Below, in pieces: positions 25,381-35,487 of a stretch of DNA of 64,000 nucleotides. Origin of the DNA: DAIDKA01 sp035487155 (GTDB lineage: Bacteria > Pseudomonadota > Gammaproteobacteria > Steroidobacterales > Steroidobacteraceae); assembly GCA_035487155.1 (NCBI GenBank), contig DATHMK010000034.1, forward strand, positions 5,166 to 69,165. Reading direction: 5' to 3'. Each line of letters begins with the position of its first letter. Position 1 is the first letter of the stretch. Position numbers and translations under genes: made by a program. Below the pieces are notes generated by a model. That model searched no databases and was not told the DNA's origin. It saw only the letters and a program-made list of their open reading frames with translations.

Positions 25381-26516
25381 GGTGGAACTGCGCGGCGGCA
25401 CTGCTGCTCCTGCTGCTGGTCGGCTGCAGGACGGCACCGCTGCGCCCTTCGCCAAGCGTCGCGCGCGTTGACTATGTCGCGGCCGGTTGGGGCGATCTTC
25501 CGGGCTGGAACCTGGATGCAACGGCGCAGGCGTGGCCGGCGCTACTGGCCAGCTGCCGCGTGCAGAATCGTCCCGGCTGGACGCAGGTGTGTGCCAAGGC
25601 GGCGCAGTTGCAGGGCACCACCGATGACAGCGTGCGCGCGTTTTTCATGGCGAATTTCCAGCCACTGCAGCTGGTTCGCAGGGCCCCGGGCCGCGCGCCA
25701 GCGCAGACCACGGGTTTGCTGACGGGCTATTTCGAGCCGCAGCTGCGCGGCTCGCGCAGCCATCTGCCGGGCTTTGACACCCCGCTGTATTCCCCGCCGG
25801 ATGACCTGCTGACGGTGGATCTGGGCGGTATCGTTCCGGAGCTCAAGGGCCGGCACCTGCGCGGGCGCCTGGTGGGCAAGACGGTGGTGCCGTATTTCCC
25901 GCGCGCGCAGCTCGCCACCGATCCGGCATTGCAGGGCCATGAGATCGTATGGCTGCAGGATGCTCTGGATGGCTTCCTGCTCGAGGTTCAAGGCTCAGGC
26001 CGCATCCAGCTCGAGGACGGCACCGTGATCCGGCTGGGCTACGCGGATCAGAACGGCCAGCCCTATCGCTCCATCGGGCGCTACCTCGTCGATCAGGGAG
26101 CATTGAGCGTGGAGCAGGCCGGCATACCCGGTATCAGGGCGTGGTTGCAGGCTCATCCGGAACGGCTGCGCGAAGTGCTCGATGCCAATCCCAGCGTGGT
26201 GTTCTTCCAGGAGCTGCCGCTGGATGACCCGGCGCTTGGGCCGCGCGGTGCGCAGGGCATCGCGCTCACGCCCGGTCGCTCCATCGCTGTGGATCCTGCC
26301 TACGTTCCCTTGGGTACCCCGGTGTACCTGGCGACCTCAGCTGATCCGATGCTGCAGCGCCTGGTGCTCGCGCAGGACACGGGCGGGGCGATCTCCGGGG
26401 CGCCGCGCGCCGACTATTTTTGTGGTACCGGCGATGCGGCCGCCACGCTGGCGGGGACCCTGCGCGCCCAGGCGAGCCTGTGGCTGCTGTGGCCGCTTGG
26501 CCTGAGCCCGCCTTAG
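25377..26516 (+). CDS. mltA: Membrane-bound lytic murein transglycosylase A
   Basis: 379 residues. A lipoprotein signal ends Leu-Val-Gly-Cys (Cys17). The MltA double-psi barrel is marked by Thr-Gly-Tyr-Phe-Glu-Pro near 118 and Gln-Gly-Ser-Gly-Arg near 205. The catalytic 3D-type end Gln-Asp-Thr-Gly-Gly-Ala-Ile-x-Gly, then Arg-x-Asp-x-Phe-x-Gly, lies near 333-351 and contains the active-site Asp residues. It cleaves peptidoglycan to 1,6-anhydro products at the outer membrane. GTG 25377 overlaps the preceding stop. The 3' end overlaps the convergent oxidoreductase gene by 4 bp. Confidence 0.92.
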   Translation: MRWNCAAALLLLLLVGCRTAPLRPSPSVARVDYVAAGWGDLPGWNLDATAQAWPALLASCRVQNRPGWTQVCAKAAQLQGTTDDSVRAFFMANFQPLQLVRRAPGRAPAQTTGLLTGYFEPQLRGSRSHLPGFDTPLYSPPDDLLTVDLGGIVPELKGRHLRGRLVGKTVVPYFPRAQLATDPALQGHEIVWLQDALDGFLLEVQGSGRIQLEDGTVIRLGYADQNGQPYRSIGRYLVDQGALSVEQAGIPGIRAWLQAHPERLREVLDANPSVVFFQELPLDDPALGPRGAQGIALTPGRSIAVDPAYVPLGTPVYLATSADPMLQRLVLAQDTGGAISGAPRADYFCGTGDAAATLAGTLRAQASLWLLWPLGLSPP

Positions 26517-27520
26517 TATTCCAGGCAGATCTTGCCGAAGTGCTGGTTGGATTCCTGGTAGCGGAAGGCATCGGCGAGACCGGCCAGCGGGAAGCGCCGA
26601 TCGATGACCGGACGGATGCCGGTGCTGTCCATGGCGTTGATCAGTTGCTGCTGCTGCGCGCGACTGCCGACGATCAACCCCTGCAACCTGACCTGGCGTC
26701 GCATCAGGGCGGAGGTGGGAATCTGGCCCGCAGATCCGGTCAGTGTTCCGATCAGTGAGATCTGGCCACCGATGCGGCAGGCCGTTATGGATTGCGGCAG
26801 GGTGCCGGGACCGCCGAGCTCCAGGACCTGATCGACGCCGCGACCCTGGGTGAGTTTCAAGACTGCGGCGCCCCAGTCCGCAGTGGTTCGATAGTTCACC
26901 GTGTGATCGGCCCCCGCCGCGCGCGCCCGAGCGAGTTTGTCATCCGAGGAGGAGGTGATGATCACGGTCGCGCCCATGGCCTTGGCCAGCTGCAGCCCGA
27001 ACAGCGCGACGCCCCCGGTCCCCAGTACCAGCACGGTGTCGCCGGCCTTCAGGGCGCCATCGCCGATCAACGCCCGCCATGCCGTAACCCCGGCCGTGGT
27101 CAACGTGGCGCTCTCGGCCGCCGTCCAGTTGCGGGGCGCCCGGGTGAACCAGGTCGCCGGCCGCACCACACGTTCGCGTGCATAACCATCCACGCCATCG
27201 CCCGGCACCGTCGAGAAATCCCCGTTGAGCGGTTGCCCGCTCAGCCACTGCGGGAAAAAGGTCGAGACCACGGTGTCCCCGGGTGCAAACTCGGTGACGC
27301 CGGTGCCGGTGGCTTCAACCACACCGGCACCGTCGGCCAGCGGAATTCGCTCAACCGTGTGCGGGGCGTCAAAACGCGCCACCGCATAGTCGTGGAAATT
27401 CAGGGAGCTGCCCTGGATACGCACCTGGATTTCATCGGCACGCGGGGCCGGCGGATCGGGCAGCTCGACAAGCTTCAGCCGCTCCAGGCCGCCGCTCGCT
27501 GCGAGTCTTATCGCTTTCAT
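26513..27520 (-). CDS. MDR-superfamily zinc-independent NAD(P)-dependent oxidoreductase
   Basis: 335 residues. An N-terminal GroES-like domain is followed by a Rossmann domain with the Gly-Thr-Gly-Gly-Val-Ala nucleotide loop near 165-170. The cysteine/histidine ligands of zinc alcohol dehydrogenases are absent, so a quinone-oxidoreductase or enoyl reductase type is likely. The conserved Ser-Leu-Asn-Phe-His-Asp near 40 supports this. ATG 27520 is taken; an in-frame start 12 bases upstream is equally possible because neither has a strong ribosome site. Substrate unknown. Confidence 0.83.
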   Translation of the reverse strand: MKAIRLAASGGLERLKLVELPDPPAPRADEIQVRIQGSSLNFHDYAVARFDAPHTVERIPLADGAGVVEATGTGVTEFAPGDTVVSTFFPQWLSGQPLNGDFSTVPGDGVDGYARERVVRPATWFTRAPRNWTAAESATLTTAGVTAWRALIGDGALKAGDTVLVLGTGGVALFGLQLAKAMGATVIITSSSDDKLARARAAGADHTVNYRTTADWGAAVLKLTQGRGVDQVLELGGPGTLPQSITACRIGGQISLIGTLTGSAGQIPTSALMRRQVRLQGLIVGSRAQQQQLINAMDSTGIRPVIDRRFPLAGLADAFRYQESNQHFGKICLEY

Positions 27521-27618
27521 GATGGCAAGCATAATCGGGTCGGCGCGAACGCGCTGCCCCGCGTGGGTTATGCTTATGGACCAAACCGTCCCAATTCAAT
27601 CTGCGCAAAATCGTAATC

Positions 27619-29532
27619 ATGAGCACTGAAACCTTTCCCATTGATCTTCGCAAGCTCCTGCCCCTGAGGCTCAATCCGGCTGTCAACAGCCTGACGGATG
27701 AGCAGCGCGCGGCGCTGCGCCAGAACATTCAACTGGTGCGCGACACCATCGTGTTCTTCACCGCCCTGGCCGGGGCGCGCGGTCTGTCCGGTCATACCGG
27801 CGGCGCGTTCGACACCGTGCCCGAGCTCATGATCATCCGCGCCTTCATTGCCGATGGCGCAGCCATCGTGCCGGTGTTCTATGACGAGGCCGGACATCGC
27901 GTCGCCACCCAATATCTGCTGTCGGTTCTGGACGGACACATGCCGCCCGAGCGCCTGCTGCACTACCGCGAGTTCGACGCGGGGCTGCCGGGGCACCCCG
28001 AAAAAGGCGTGACACCGGGAGTGCAGTTCAGTTCCGGGCGACTCGGACACCTATGGGCGTTCTGCAATGGTGTCGCCATGGCCAATCCGGGCAAGTCCGT
28101 GGTGCTGCTGGGTTCGGACGGCAGCCAGATGGAGGGCGATGACGCCGAGGCGGCGCGACTGGCGGTGGCGCAGCAGCTGAACATCAAGGTCCTGGTGGAC
28201 GACAACAATGTCACCATCGCCGGGCACCCGCAGGAATACCTGCCCGGTTACGACCTGTCACGCACGCTCAGCGGCTACGGCATCACCGCCGAAACCACCA
28301 TGGGCGAGGACCTGGATGCACTGTACGTGGACCTGTGTCGTGCCTTCAGCGACACCCGCCCGCATGCTCTGATCATCAAGCGGCCCATGGCGCCCGGTAT
28401 TGCCGGCGCCGAGGGCAGTCCTCATGCCCATGAGGTGCTCAAGGCCGATACTGCGATCAAATATCTGCAGCAGCGCGGCGGTTACGACGCCGCCATCGCG
28501 CTGATCAAAGCCGCGGTGCCCGACAAGTCGCCCCTGACCTTCCGGGGTTCAAGCGGTGTCGGCAAGAACCGCGATGACTTCGGCAAGATCATCAACGGCC
28601 TTCTGGATGGCATGACGCCCGAACAACGCGTGGCCAGCGTGCGCGTCTTCGATTGTGATCTGGAGGGTTCCTGCGGCCTGCACCATATCCGCAAGGCACA
28701 CCCGGAAGTGTTCGTGCGCGGCGGCATCATGGAACGCGGCAACTACTCCGCCGCCGCCGGCTTCGGGTCGAGCGCGGGCAAGCAGGGCGTGATCGGCACC
28801 TTCAGTGCCTTCCTCGAGATGGTCATGAGCGAGGTGACCATGGCGCGCCTGAACTTCTCGAATGTCCTGGCCCACTTCAGCCACAGCGGCGTGGATGACA
28901 TGGCGGACAATACCTGTCATTTCGGCATCAACAGCATGCTGGCCGATGGTGGTGTCGACCCGCTGCATGCGCCGGACACGACCCGGTTGTACTTTCCGGC
29001 CGATCAGCATCAGTTCGCCGCCTGCGTGAAGCGCATTTTCAATGACCCGGGTCTGCGCTTCGTATTCAGCACCCGCGCGGCGGTTCCGGACCTGCTGGAT
29101 GAGCAGGGCCAGCCGCTTTACGCGGGCAAGTCCTTTGATCCGCAGGTCGACACCGTGGTGCGCGAAGCCCCGGCCGGGGGCGGCTACATTGTGGCCACCG
29201 GCGAGACGGTGTACCGGGCGCTGGATGCGGTGATCAACCTGCAGGAGCAGGGCATCAAGGTGGGTCTGATCAACAAGGCAGTACTGAACATAGTCGATAA
29301 AGCCATGATGGCCAAACTGGCCGTGGCGCCCTTTGTACTCTTCACGGAAGGCTGGAACGTTAGAACCGGTCTGGGCGGCCGCTTCGGCACGCAGCTGTTG
29401 CAGGTTGGCTTCAAGGGGCGTTACAACCATTTGGGTGTATATCGAGAAGGATGTGGCGGGTTATGGCAGCAGATCGGTTACCAGGGCCTGGATTCGCCGG
29501 GTATTCAGGCGGCCGTCAAGGCGCTGGCCTGA
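27619..29532 (+). CDS. Transketolase-like thiamine-diphosphate enzyme
   Basis: 637 residues. The N-terminal TPP domain has Ser-Gly-His-Thr-Gly-Gly near 57 and the metal/TPP stretch Gly-Ser-Asp-Gly-Ser-Gln-Met-Glu-Gly-Asp near 171, ending at Asp-Asp-Asn-Asn. The middle Pyr domain has Met-Glu-Arg-Gly-Asn-Tyr near 373, where the catalytic Glu is expected. The last ~120 residues form the transketolase C-domain. It differs from housekeeping TktA (shorter, lacking the usual Asp-Gly-Glu-rich spacing), so the sugar substrate cannot be assigned. It lies directly upstream of tamA-tamB; the tamA frame runs back into its 3' end. Confidence 0.8.
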   Translation: MSTETFPIDLRKLLPLRLNPAVNSLTDEQRAALRQNIQLVRDTIVFFTALAGARGLSGHTGGAFDTVPELMIIRAFIADGAAIVPVFYDEAGHRVATQYLLSVLDGHMPPERLLHYREFDAGLPGHPEKGVTPGVQFSSGRLGHLWAFCNGVAMANPGKSVVLLGSDGSQMEGDDAEAARLAVAQQLNIKVLVDDNNVTIAGHPQEYLPGYDLSRTLSGYGITAETTMGEDLDALYVDLCRAFSDTRPHALIIKRPMAPGIAGAEGSPHAHEVLKADTAIKYLQQRGGYDAAIALIKAAVPDKSPLTFRGSSGVGKNRDDFGKIINGLLDGMTPEQRVASVRVFDCDLEGSCGLHHIRKAHPEVFVRGGIMERGNYSAAAGFGSSAGKQGVIGTFSAFLEMVMSEVTMARLNFSNVLAHFSHSGVDDMADNTCHFGINSMLADGGVDPLHAPDTTRLYFPADQHQFAACVKRIFNDPGLRFVFSTRAAVPDLLDEQGQPLYAGKSFDPQVDTVVREAPAGGGYIVATGETVYRALDAVINLQEQGIKVGLINKAVLNIVDKAMMAKLAVAPFVLFTEGWNVRTGLGGRFGTQLLQVGFKGRYNHLGVYREGCGGLWQQIGYQGLDSPGIQAAVKALA

Positions 29533-29602
29533 CCCGCAGCTGAATTCCCCGGTAGCCGCGCCCCTGGCCGCAATTTCAGACAATGCCGGCCGCCTTGCCG
29601 CG

Positions 29603-31537
29603 GTGGCCGGCGCCTGGTTCGTGCTGCTGGCCCTGGCGCTGCCCACGCGCGCTGCGGATCCGCAAACCTACAAAGTCCGGCTGGAGGGGGCGGTTTCCGG
29701 AGACATCGCCTCCACGCTCACGGCCAGCTCGGATCTGGTCAGCCTGCGCAAGTCCGCGCCCGTCAGCCCCCCGGGGCTGATCCTGCGCGCCCGCAGCGAC
29801 ACGGTGCGCCTGAAGAACGTGCTGGAAGGCTTTGGCTATTATCAAAGCGCGGTGACCGCCACCATCGATGGCGACCCGCTGGTCAGCGCCGACCTCGCCG
29901 ACAAGCTGGCGGCATTGCCGGCCGGAAAGGATGCCTCGGTGGTCGTGACCTACGTGGCCGGCCCCTTGTATCACCTGGGCAAGATCACCCTCGAGGGCGA
30001 TCTGCCGGCCGAGATGCGCCGGCTGCTGGACCTGCGCACCGGACAGCCGGCCGTCGCCCTTGATGTCATCAATGCCGGCACGCGCCTGCTGCGGGCGCTG
30101 CAGAACCGAGGGTATGCCTTTGCCAAGGTGGTGGGGCCGATCGCCTATGAAGACCCGCAGGCGCGTGAACTCAATATCAACTATACGGTGACCACGGGAA
30201 AGACCGCGGTCTTCGGCACCATTTCAGTCACCGGGCTGCAGCGCACCCGTGAGTCAAGCGTGCGCTCGCGGCTGGGCGTGCACCCGGGCGACGCTTTCAG
30301 CGCCGATGCCATCGACAAGGCGCGGCGCAACCTCCTGACCATGGGTGTCTTCGGGACCGTCGTGGCCGATATCGCCAAGGCGCCCGAGGCCGACGGCTCG
30401 GTGCCCGTGACGTTTCGCGTGACCGAACGCAAGCGCCACGCAGTGGTCCTGAATGCCAATTATTCCACCGACCTGGGCGGAAGTGGCGGTGTGACCTGGT
30501 CGGACAACAACCTCTTTGCCCACGCCGAGCAGCTCACCGTCAACGCCTCGATCATCAATCTGAACGGCAGTGCCACCAACGGCGTGGGTTACGACACCGG
30601 GGCCCGGCTGGCGATCCCGGAATTCCTGCATCCACAGCAGACCCTGCAGTTCTCGCTCACGGCAATTCAGCAGCCGCTGCTGGTGTATGACCAGACGGCG
30701 GAGACTGCGGGCATCACGCTGACCCGGGATCTGTCCAAGATCTGGAGCACCAGCGTCGGATTCACCGCCACGGAGGATCAGATCAAGCAGCCCCAGGAGC
30801 AATTTGTCATAGGGGGTCTGGACAAGACCACTTTCTATTACACGCTGTTCGCCATTCCCCTGAGCCTGCGCTACGACTCCACCGACCTGTCTTCGCCCCT
30901 GCTCGATCCGACCCATGGTATGCGCGCCGCGTTGACCGTGACGCCGACGCTGTCCTTGGGTCCGCCCAATGCCACTTATGTCATCACTCAGGTGCGTGCT
31001 TCGGCCTACCTGGATCTGCATGACTTCGGGTCTCTGACGGCGCCCGGCCGCACCGTCATTGCGGTGCATGCTCTATATGGTTATGCCCAGGGCGCCAGCG
31101 TCATTGACTTGCCGCCGGATCAGCGTTTCTATGCCGGGGGCAGTGGCAGCGTTCGGGGCTACCCTTTCGAGTCCGTCGGGCCGCAGTTTTCCGACCCGCA
31201 GTACCTGAACACCACCCCGCAGGCCGCCAAGGCGGCCCTGGGGTCCGGTTTTTCGATCAATACGCCGATCGGCGGCGTGGCGGTCGATGCGGCCAGCGTG
31301 GAGCTGCGACAACGCGTGGGGCGCAACTATGGGTTCGCGGTGTTCGCCGACGCGGGCCGCGTGGGCCAGACGGCTCTGCCGTTCGATGGCGCGTACGCCG
31401 TCGGTCTGGGCACCGGAATGCGTTACTACACGCCCATCGGACCGTTACGTTTTGATATCGCTTTTCCGCTGCATCTGTTGCCGTCGCCGAACAATGCACA
31501 TTTCGAACTTTATATAGGACTCGGACAATCCTTCTGA
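29603..31537 (+). CDS. tamA: Outer-membrane assembly factor TamA (BamA/Omp85 family)
   Basis: Three POTRA-like domains (about residues 25-250) precede a 16-strand Omp85 barrel. The barrel carries the conserved Gly-Gly-Ser-Gly-Ser-Val-Arg-Gly-Tyr lid-lock motif near 512 and ends in an aromatic C-terminal Phe, the beta-signal. TamA works with TamB in moving autotransporters and lipids to the outer membrane. The start is uncertain: GTG 29603 gives a short signal-like N-terminus ending Thr-Arg-Ala-Ala. GTG 29453 and ATG 29333 lie inside the transketolase gene. The stop overlaps the tamB ATG by one base, so the pair is coupled. Confidence 0.82.
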   Translation: MAGAWFVLLALALPTRAADPQTYKVRLEGAVSGDIASTLTASSDLVSLRKSAPVSPPGLILRARSDTVRLKNVLEGFGYYQSAVTATIDGDPLVSADLADKLAALPAGKDASVVVTYVAGPLYHLGKITLEGDLPAEMRRLLDLRTGQPAVALDVINAGTRLLRALQNRGYAFAKVVGPIAYEDPQARELNINYTVTTGKTAVFGTISVTGLQRTRESSVRSRLGVHPGDAFSADAIDKARRNLLTMGVFGTVVADIAKAPEADGSVPVTFRVTERKRHAVVLNANYSTDLGGSGGVTWSDNNLFAHAEQLTVNASIINLNGSATNGVGYDTGARLAIPEFLHPQQTLQFSLTAIQQPLLVYDQTAETAGITLTRDLSKIWSTSVGFTATEDQIKQPQEQFVIGGLDKTTFYYTLFAIPLSLRYDSTDLSSPLLDPTHGMRAALTVTPTLSLGPPNATYVITQVRASAYLDLHDFGSLTAPGRTVIAVHALYGYAQGASVIDLPPDQRFYAGGSGSVRGYPFESVGPQFSDPQYLNTTPQAAKAALGSGFSINTPIGGVAVDAASVELRQRVGRNYGFAVFADAGRVGQTALPFDGAYAVGLGTGMRYYTPIGPLRFDIAFPLHLLPSPNNAHFELYIGLGQSF

Positions 31538-34500
31538 TGACCCGCAGGTGGCGCATTGCCCTGATCGTTGCCGCAGTACCGGTGGTGCTGATCGCGTCGC
31601 TGTGGGTTGGGCTGCTGACAGTAGGCAACACCGGATGGGGTCGTCAGCACATCGAGTCGCTGGTGGCCTATCTCACCAGCAACGAGGTGCGGCTGCATGG
31701 GCTGGGGGGAGAGCTGCCCGATCGGCCGACGCTGGCGAAACTGGAGCTGGCCGACAGCCAGGGCATCTGGCTCACGGCACAGAATATCGAGGGGGTGTGG
31801 GATCCCTGGGCGCTGCTGCAGCGGCGGGTGGCCGTGCACAGCGCTCATGCGCAGCGCATTGACTGGTCGCGGCTGCCCGTCGCCCGTTCGCATTCGACCC
31901 ACCATGCCAGCATTCCGCACATCGACGTTCAGGAGGCGACGGCCGATACGGTCAACCTGAGCGCGGCGCTGGCCGGCACGGCCTCTACCCTGACTGTGCA
32001 TGCCAGCGCACACCTGCGCAGTGTCACTGACATGCAGCTGGCCTTCGCGGCCACCCGCTTGAACGGGGTAGGCACCTATTCGTTGCAGCTGGCGTTTGAT
32101 CGAACGCGAATGGACGGTGCCTTCCGCCTGCGCGAACCAGGCCATGGACCGCTCGCGGGCCTAACCGGGGTGCCGGACATCGGTGATGTCGTGGTGTCGG
32201 GGGATCTCGCCGGCCCGCGGCAGGCCGAGCACATCAATGTGCAAGCCGACCTGGGCGATCTTCATGCTCATGCTACCGGGGTGGTGGACCTGGTGCACGC
32301 GTCGGCGAATCTTGAGTACGCCGCCGACGCCACCGCGATGACTCCGCGGGCGGATCTGACCTGGCAGCAGCTGCATGTGCGCGGCAACTGGCAAGGGCCC
32401 CTGGCCACCGCCACCGCGGCCGCGCAGGTTCAGGCGCAGGGGCTGCAGCTGCCGGGCGCGGTGAGAATCGCTGCGCTCAACGCCTCCCTCGCATCGCGGG
32501 CCGGGAATCTCAATGCCCGCGCGCGCCTGGAGGGAGCCAGCGCCCCGGGCGTGCCCAGCGGCCTGTTCGCAGCAGCACCGCTGGTGGCGGAAGGATCAAT
32601 CCAGCTGGCGCAGCCCACGCGTCCCTTTGAGCTGCGCGTCTCGCATCCGAGCCTGAACTTGCAGGCCAAAGGCCGAGCGGCCGGCACGCAGCAGGTCGAT
32701 GCCGATATCGATGCCCCCAACGTGGCGCTGCTGCTGCAGGCGGTGCCGCTGGGTCTGAGCGGTGCGCTGCGTTTGCATGCCAGGGTGCAGCGCGACGGCA
32801 GCGCGGCCCAAATCCGCCTGACAGCAAGCGGCAATCTGGACTCCAGCCTGGCCCAGCTGCATGGCTGGATGCGCGGACCGGAGACGGCCGACATCCGCGC
32901 GACCTATCAGGCCTCCGGCCTCACGATCGAGGATTCCGTGATCAGCAACCAGGCGCTGAGCCTCGCGGCGTCCGGCCGCCTGGCCGCACCCTCCGGCACC
33001 GAGGCGGCCTGGACCGTGAGCGCGAAAACCCGCGCCACGCTCGCGGACCTATCGATCCTGCTGCCCACCTTGGCCGGGCGCGCCAATATCCGCGCGCAGC
33101 TCAGCGGGAGCACCGGCGCGCTGCGCACGGCCGGGGATCTGGATGCGACGCTTTCGGTACATGGCTCGGCCGCCGGCGCGGTGCGCGGCACCTTTGATGT
33201 GGGTGATCTGCCGCATGCGCCAAAGGCCCAGGTCACCCTGCGCGGTTCGCTGGGCGCGGAGCCGGTGAGCCTGCAGGCGCAGGTGCAGGTCAATCCCGGC
33301 GAGTCGGTCCATATCGACCTGCCGCAGGCTGCCTGGCGCAGTGTGCATGCCCAGGGAAATCTCACCCTGGCCGTCAGGGATCTTGATCGTTCGCAGGGCC
33401 AGTTCAAATGGTCGATCGCGGATCTGTCCGACCTGAATGAACTGCTCGGTCAGCACTTCGCCGGCCAGCTCTCCGGTTCCTTGAATCTGGCTCCGACCGG
33501 CAAGGACGCGGCGCTCGCCAGCACCAGCCTGCAGGTGAACGGCACGGGGCTGCAGATCGGCGCCCAGAAATTCGACGCCACGCTCACTGGCAGTGGTCCG
33601 CTGCACGCCCTGCAGCTGACGCTGGCGGCGCAGGCGCCGCTACTGGGCAAGCCGGCCAGCCTCACGGCGCAGGGCCAGTTTCAGAGCCAGCAACACAGTC
33701 TGACGGTCACTGCGGCGAATGCCACGGTGTATGCAGTCGATCTGAAGCTGGAACAGCCCGCGGTGCTGGATTTCGCGCAGGGTCTGGCCGTGTCCGGGTT
33801 GCGTATCAGCGCGGCCGATGCGCACTTGAGGGCGCAAGGTCAGGTGCTGCCCCAGTTGCAGGTGACGGCCGAACTCACCGATGCCACACCGGGGCTCATC
33901 GATGCCATCCTGCCGGGCTACCTTGATTCAGGGACGCTGAAAGCCAGTTTGCAGCTGCAGGGCAGCGTGGGCCATCCGCTGGGCCAGCTGCGGGTTACGG
34001 GAACCGATCTGCGCGCGCCGGGAGATGCGGGGAGCCTGCCGCCGGTACAACTTACCGCGGCAGCCGATCTGGGCAGTGAGGGGGCCAAAATCACGCTGCG
34101 CTCATCGGCCGGGGATGCGACGCATATGAGCGTCGAGGGCTCCATCCCCTGGAACGGTCCGCTGGCCGTCACCCTGAGCGGTAATGTCGACCTCGCGCGC
34201 TTCAATCCCCTGCTCGAGGGTGCCGGGCGGCGCATCAGCGGCAAGATCGATGTCAATGCGCAGGTGGCCGGTACCCTTGCCGCGCCCACCGTGAAGGGCT
34301 CGGTGCAATTGCACAAGGGTACCGTCCACGACTACCGGCACGGCATCGATCTCACCGAGATCGAGGGGCTGCTGGAGGGAACGGAAAATCAACTGCGCAT
34401 CACCCAGCTGACCGGACACGCGGCGGCCGGAACGATCACGGTCAGCGGTACGCTGGGCGTGCTGCAGGGAGGCTGGCCGGTGGATCTGAAGCTCACGGCA

Positions 34501-35487
34501 CGCAATGCCCAGCCCTTCGCCAGCAGCATCGTCTCCGGCAACGTCGATGCCGATCTCACGCTCACCGGCACCGTGCTGCACGAACTCACGCTCGGCGGCA
34601 GCGTGCTGATCAATCGCGCGAACGTGGAGATACCGAACAATTTCCCGCCCAATGTCGCGGTTCTGGATGTACGGCGGCCGGGACAGGTGGTGACGCCGCC
34701 ACCCTACGGCCCGGTGTTCAATATCAAGGTCAGCGTCAACGCGCCGCGCCAGATCCTGGTGCGCGGTCGCGGCCTGGAGGCCGAGCTTGGCGGACGCCTG
34801 CAGATCGGCGGCACGGCGCGGGCGCCGGCCATTGATGGTGGCTTCGACCTGCACAGCGGCCTGTTCACCCTGGCGGGCAGCCGGCTCAATTTCCAGTCTG
34901 GTCGCATCAGCTTCACCGGGGAAGACATCACCGGCAAGATCGACCCGACCCTGGATTTCACGGCGCAGACCACCACCGTGGATACCACGGTGACCCTGCG
35001 CATCACGGGCGTGGCCGATGCGCCGCAGTTCGAGCTCAGCAGCGTGCCGCAGCTACCGCAGGATGAAATCCTCGCGCGCCTGCTGTTCGGCGAGAGCGCC
35101 GGGCAGCTCACCGCGATCCAGGCCGCGCAGATCGGCGCCGCGCTCGTGACCCTGACCGGTGTCGGCACCGGGCTCAATCCGCTGGTGGAGATCCAGAAGC
35201 ACCTGGGCCTGGACCGCCTCGCGGTGGGCAGCAACGATACCGGCATCCCGGGCAGCACGCAGAACAACGGCGCCACCATTGAAGCGGGGCGCTATCTGAC
35301 CAACCGCATTTTCCTTGACGTCAAACAGAACACCACCGGCGCCACGCAGCTGCAGGTGCAGGTGGACCTGACCAGTAAGCTGAAACTGCAGACCCAGGTG
35401 GGTACCGGCACGGCCACGGTGCAGGGCACCACGCCGGACAACGATCCGGGCAGCAGCGTGGGTCTATCGTATCGGTTTGAGTACTGA
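31537..35487 (+). CDS. tamB: Translocation and assembly module protein TamB
   Basis: 1316 residues. A single N-terminal signal-anchor helix (about 7-30) is followed by a very long run of beta strands forming the hydrophobic-groove fold of the AsmA/TamB superfamily. The C-terminal ~330 residues match the TamB domain (DUF490), including Pro-Gln-Leu-Pro-Gln-Asp-Glu-Ile-Leu-Ala-Arg-Leu-Leu-Phe-Gly near 1172, and end in an aromatic Phe-Glu-Tyr. It bridges inner and outer membranes and pairs with TamA. The last 24 bp overlap the convergent methyltransferase gene. Confidence 0.93.
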   Translation: MTRRWRIALIVAAVPVVLIASLWVGLLTVGNTGWGRQHIESLVAYLTSNEVRLHGLGGELPDRPTLAKLELADSQGIWLTAQNIEGVWDPWALLQRRVAVHSAHAQRIDWSRLPVARSHSTHHASIPHIDVQEATADTVNLSAALAGTASTLTVHASAHLRSVTDMQLAFAATRLNGVGTYSLQLAFDRTRMDGAFRLREPGHGPLAGLTGVPDIGDVVVSGDLAGPRQAEHINVQADLGDLHAHATGVVDLVHASANLEYAADATAMTPRADLTWQQLHVRGNWQGPLATATAAAQVQAQGLQLPGAVRIAALNASLASRAGNLNARARLEGASAPGVPSGLFAAAPLVAEGSIQLAQPTRPFELRVSHPSLNLQAKGRAAGTQQVDADIDAPNVALLLQAVPLGLSGALRLHARVQRDGSAAQIRLTASGNLDSSLAQLHGWMRGPETADIRATYQASGLTIEDSVISNQALSLAASGRLAAPSGTEAAWTVSAKTRATLADLSILLPTLAGRANIRAQLSGSTGALRTAGDLDATLSVHGSAAGAVRGTFDVGDLPHAPKAQVTLRGSLGAEPVSLQAQVQVNPGESVHIDLPQAAWRSVHAQGNLTLAVRDLDRSQGQFKWSIADLSDLNELLGQHFAGQLSGSLNLAPTGKDAALASTSLQVNGTGLQIGAQKFDATLTGSGPLHALQLTLAAQAPLLGKPASLTAQGQFQSQQHSLTVTAANATVYAVDLKLEQPAVLDFAQGLAVSGLRISAADAHLRAQGQVLPQLQVTAELTDATPGLIDAILPGYLDSGTLKASLQLQGSVGHPLGQLRVTGTDLRAPGDAGSLPPVQLTAAADLGSEGAKITLRSSAGDATHMSVEGSIPWNGPLAVTLSGNVDLARFNPLLEGAGRRISGKIDVNAQVAGTLAAPTVKGSVQLHKGTVHDYRHGIDLTEIEGLLEGTENQLRITQLTGHAAAGTITVSGTLGVLQGGWPVDLKLTARNAQPFASSIVSGNVDADLTLTGTVLHELTLGGSVLINRANVEIPNNFPPNVAVLDVRRPGQVVTPPPYGPVFNIKVSVNAPRQILVRGRGLEAELGGRLQIGGTARAPAIDGGFDLHSGLFTLAGSRLNFQSGRISFTGEDITGKIDPTLDFTAQTTTVDTTVTLRITGVADAPQFELSSVPQLPQDEILARLLFGESAGQLTAIQAAQIGAALVTLTGVGTGLNPLVEIQKHLGLDRLAVGSNDTGIPGSTQNNGATIEAGRYLTNRIFLDVKQNTTGATQLQVQVDLTSKLKLQTQVGTGTATVQGTTPDNDPGSSVGLSYRFEY

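Noticed and set aside
29333..31537. Longer TamA starting at ATG 29333
   Set aside because: It would overlap the transketolase-like gene by 200 bp and bury the signal peptide 90 residues inside the protein.
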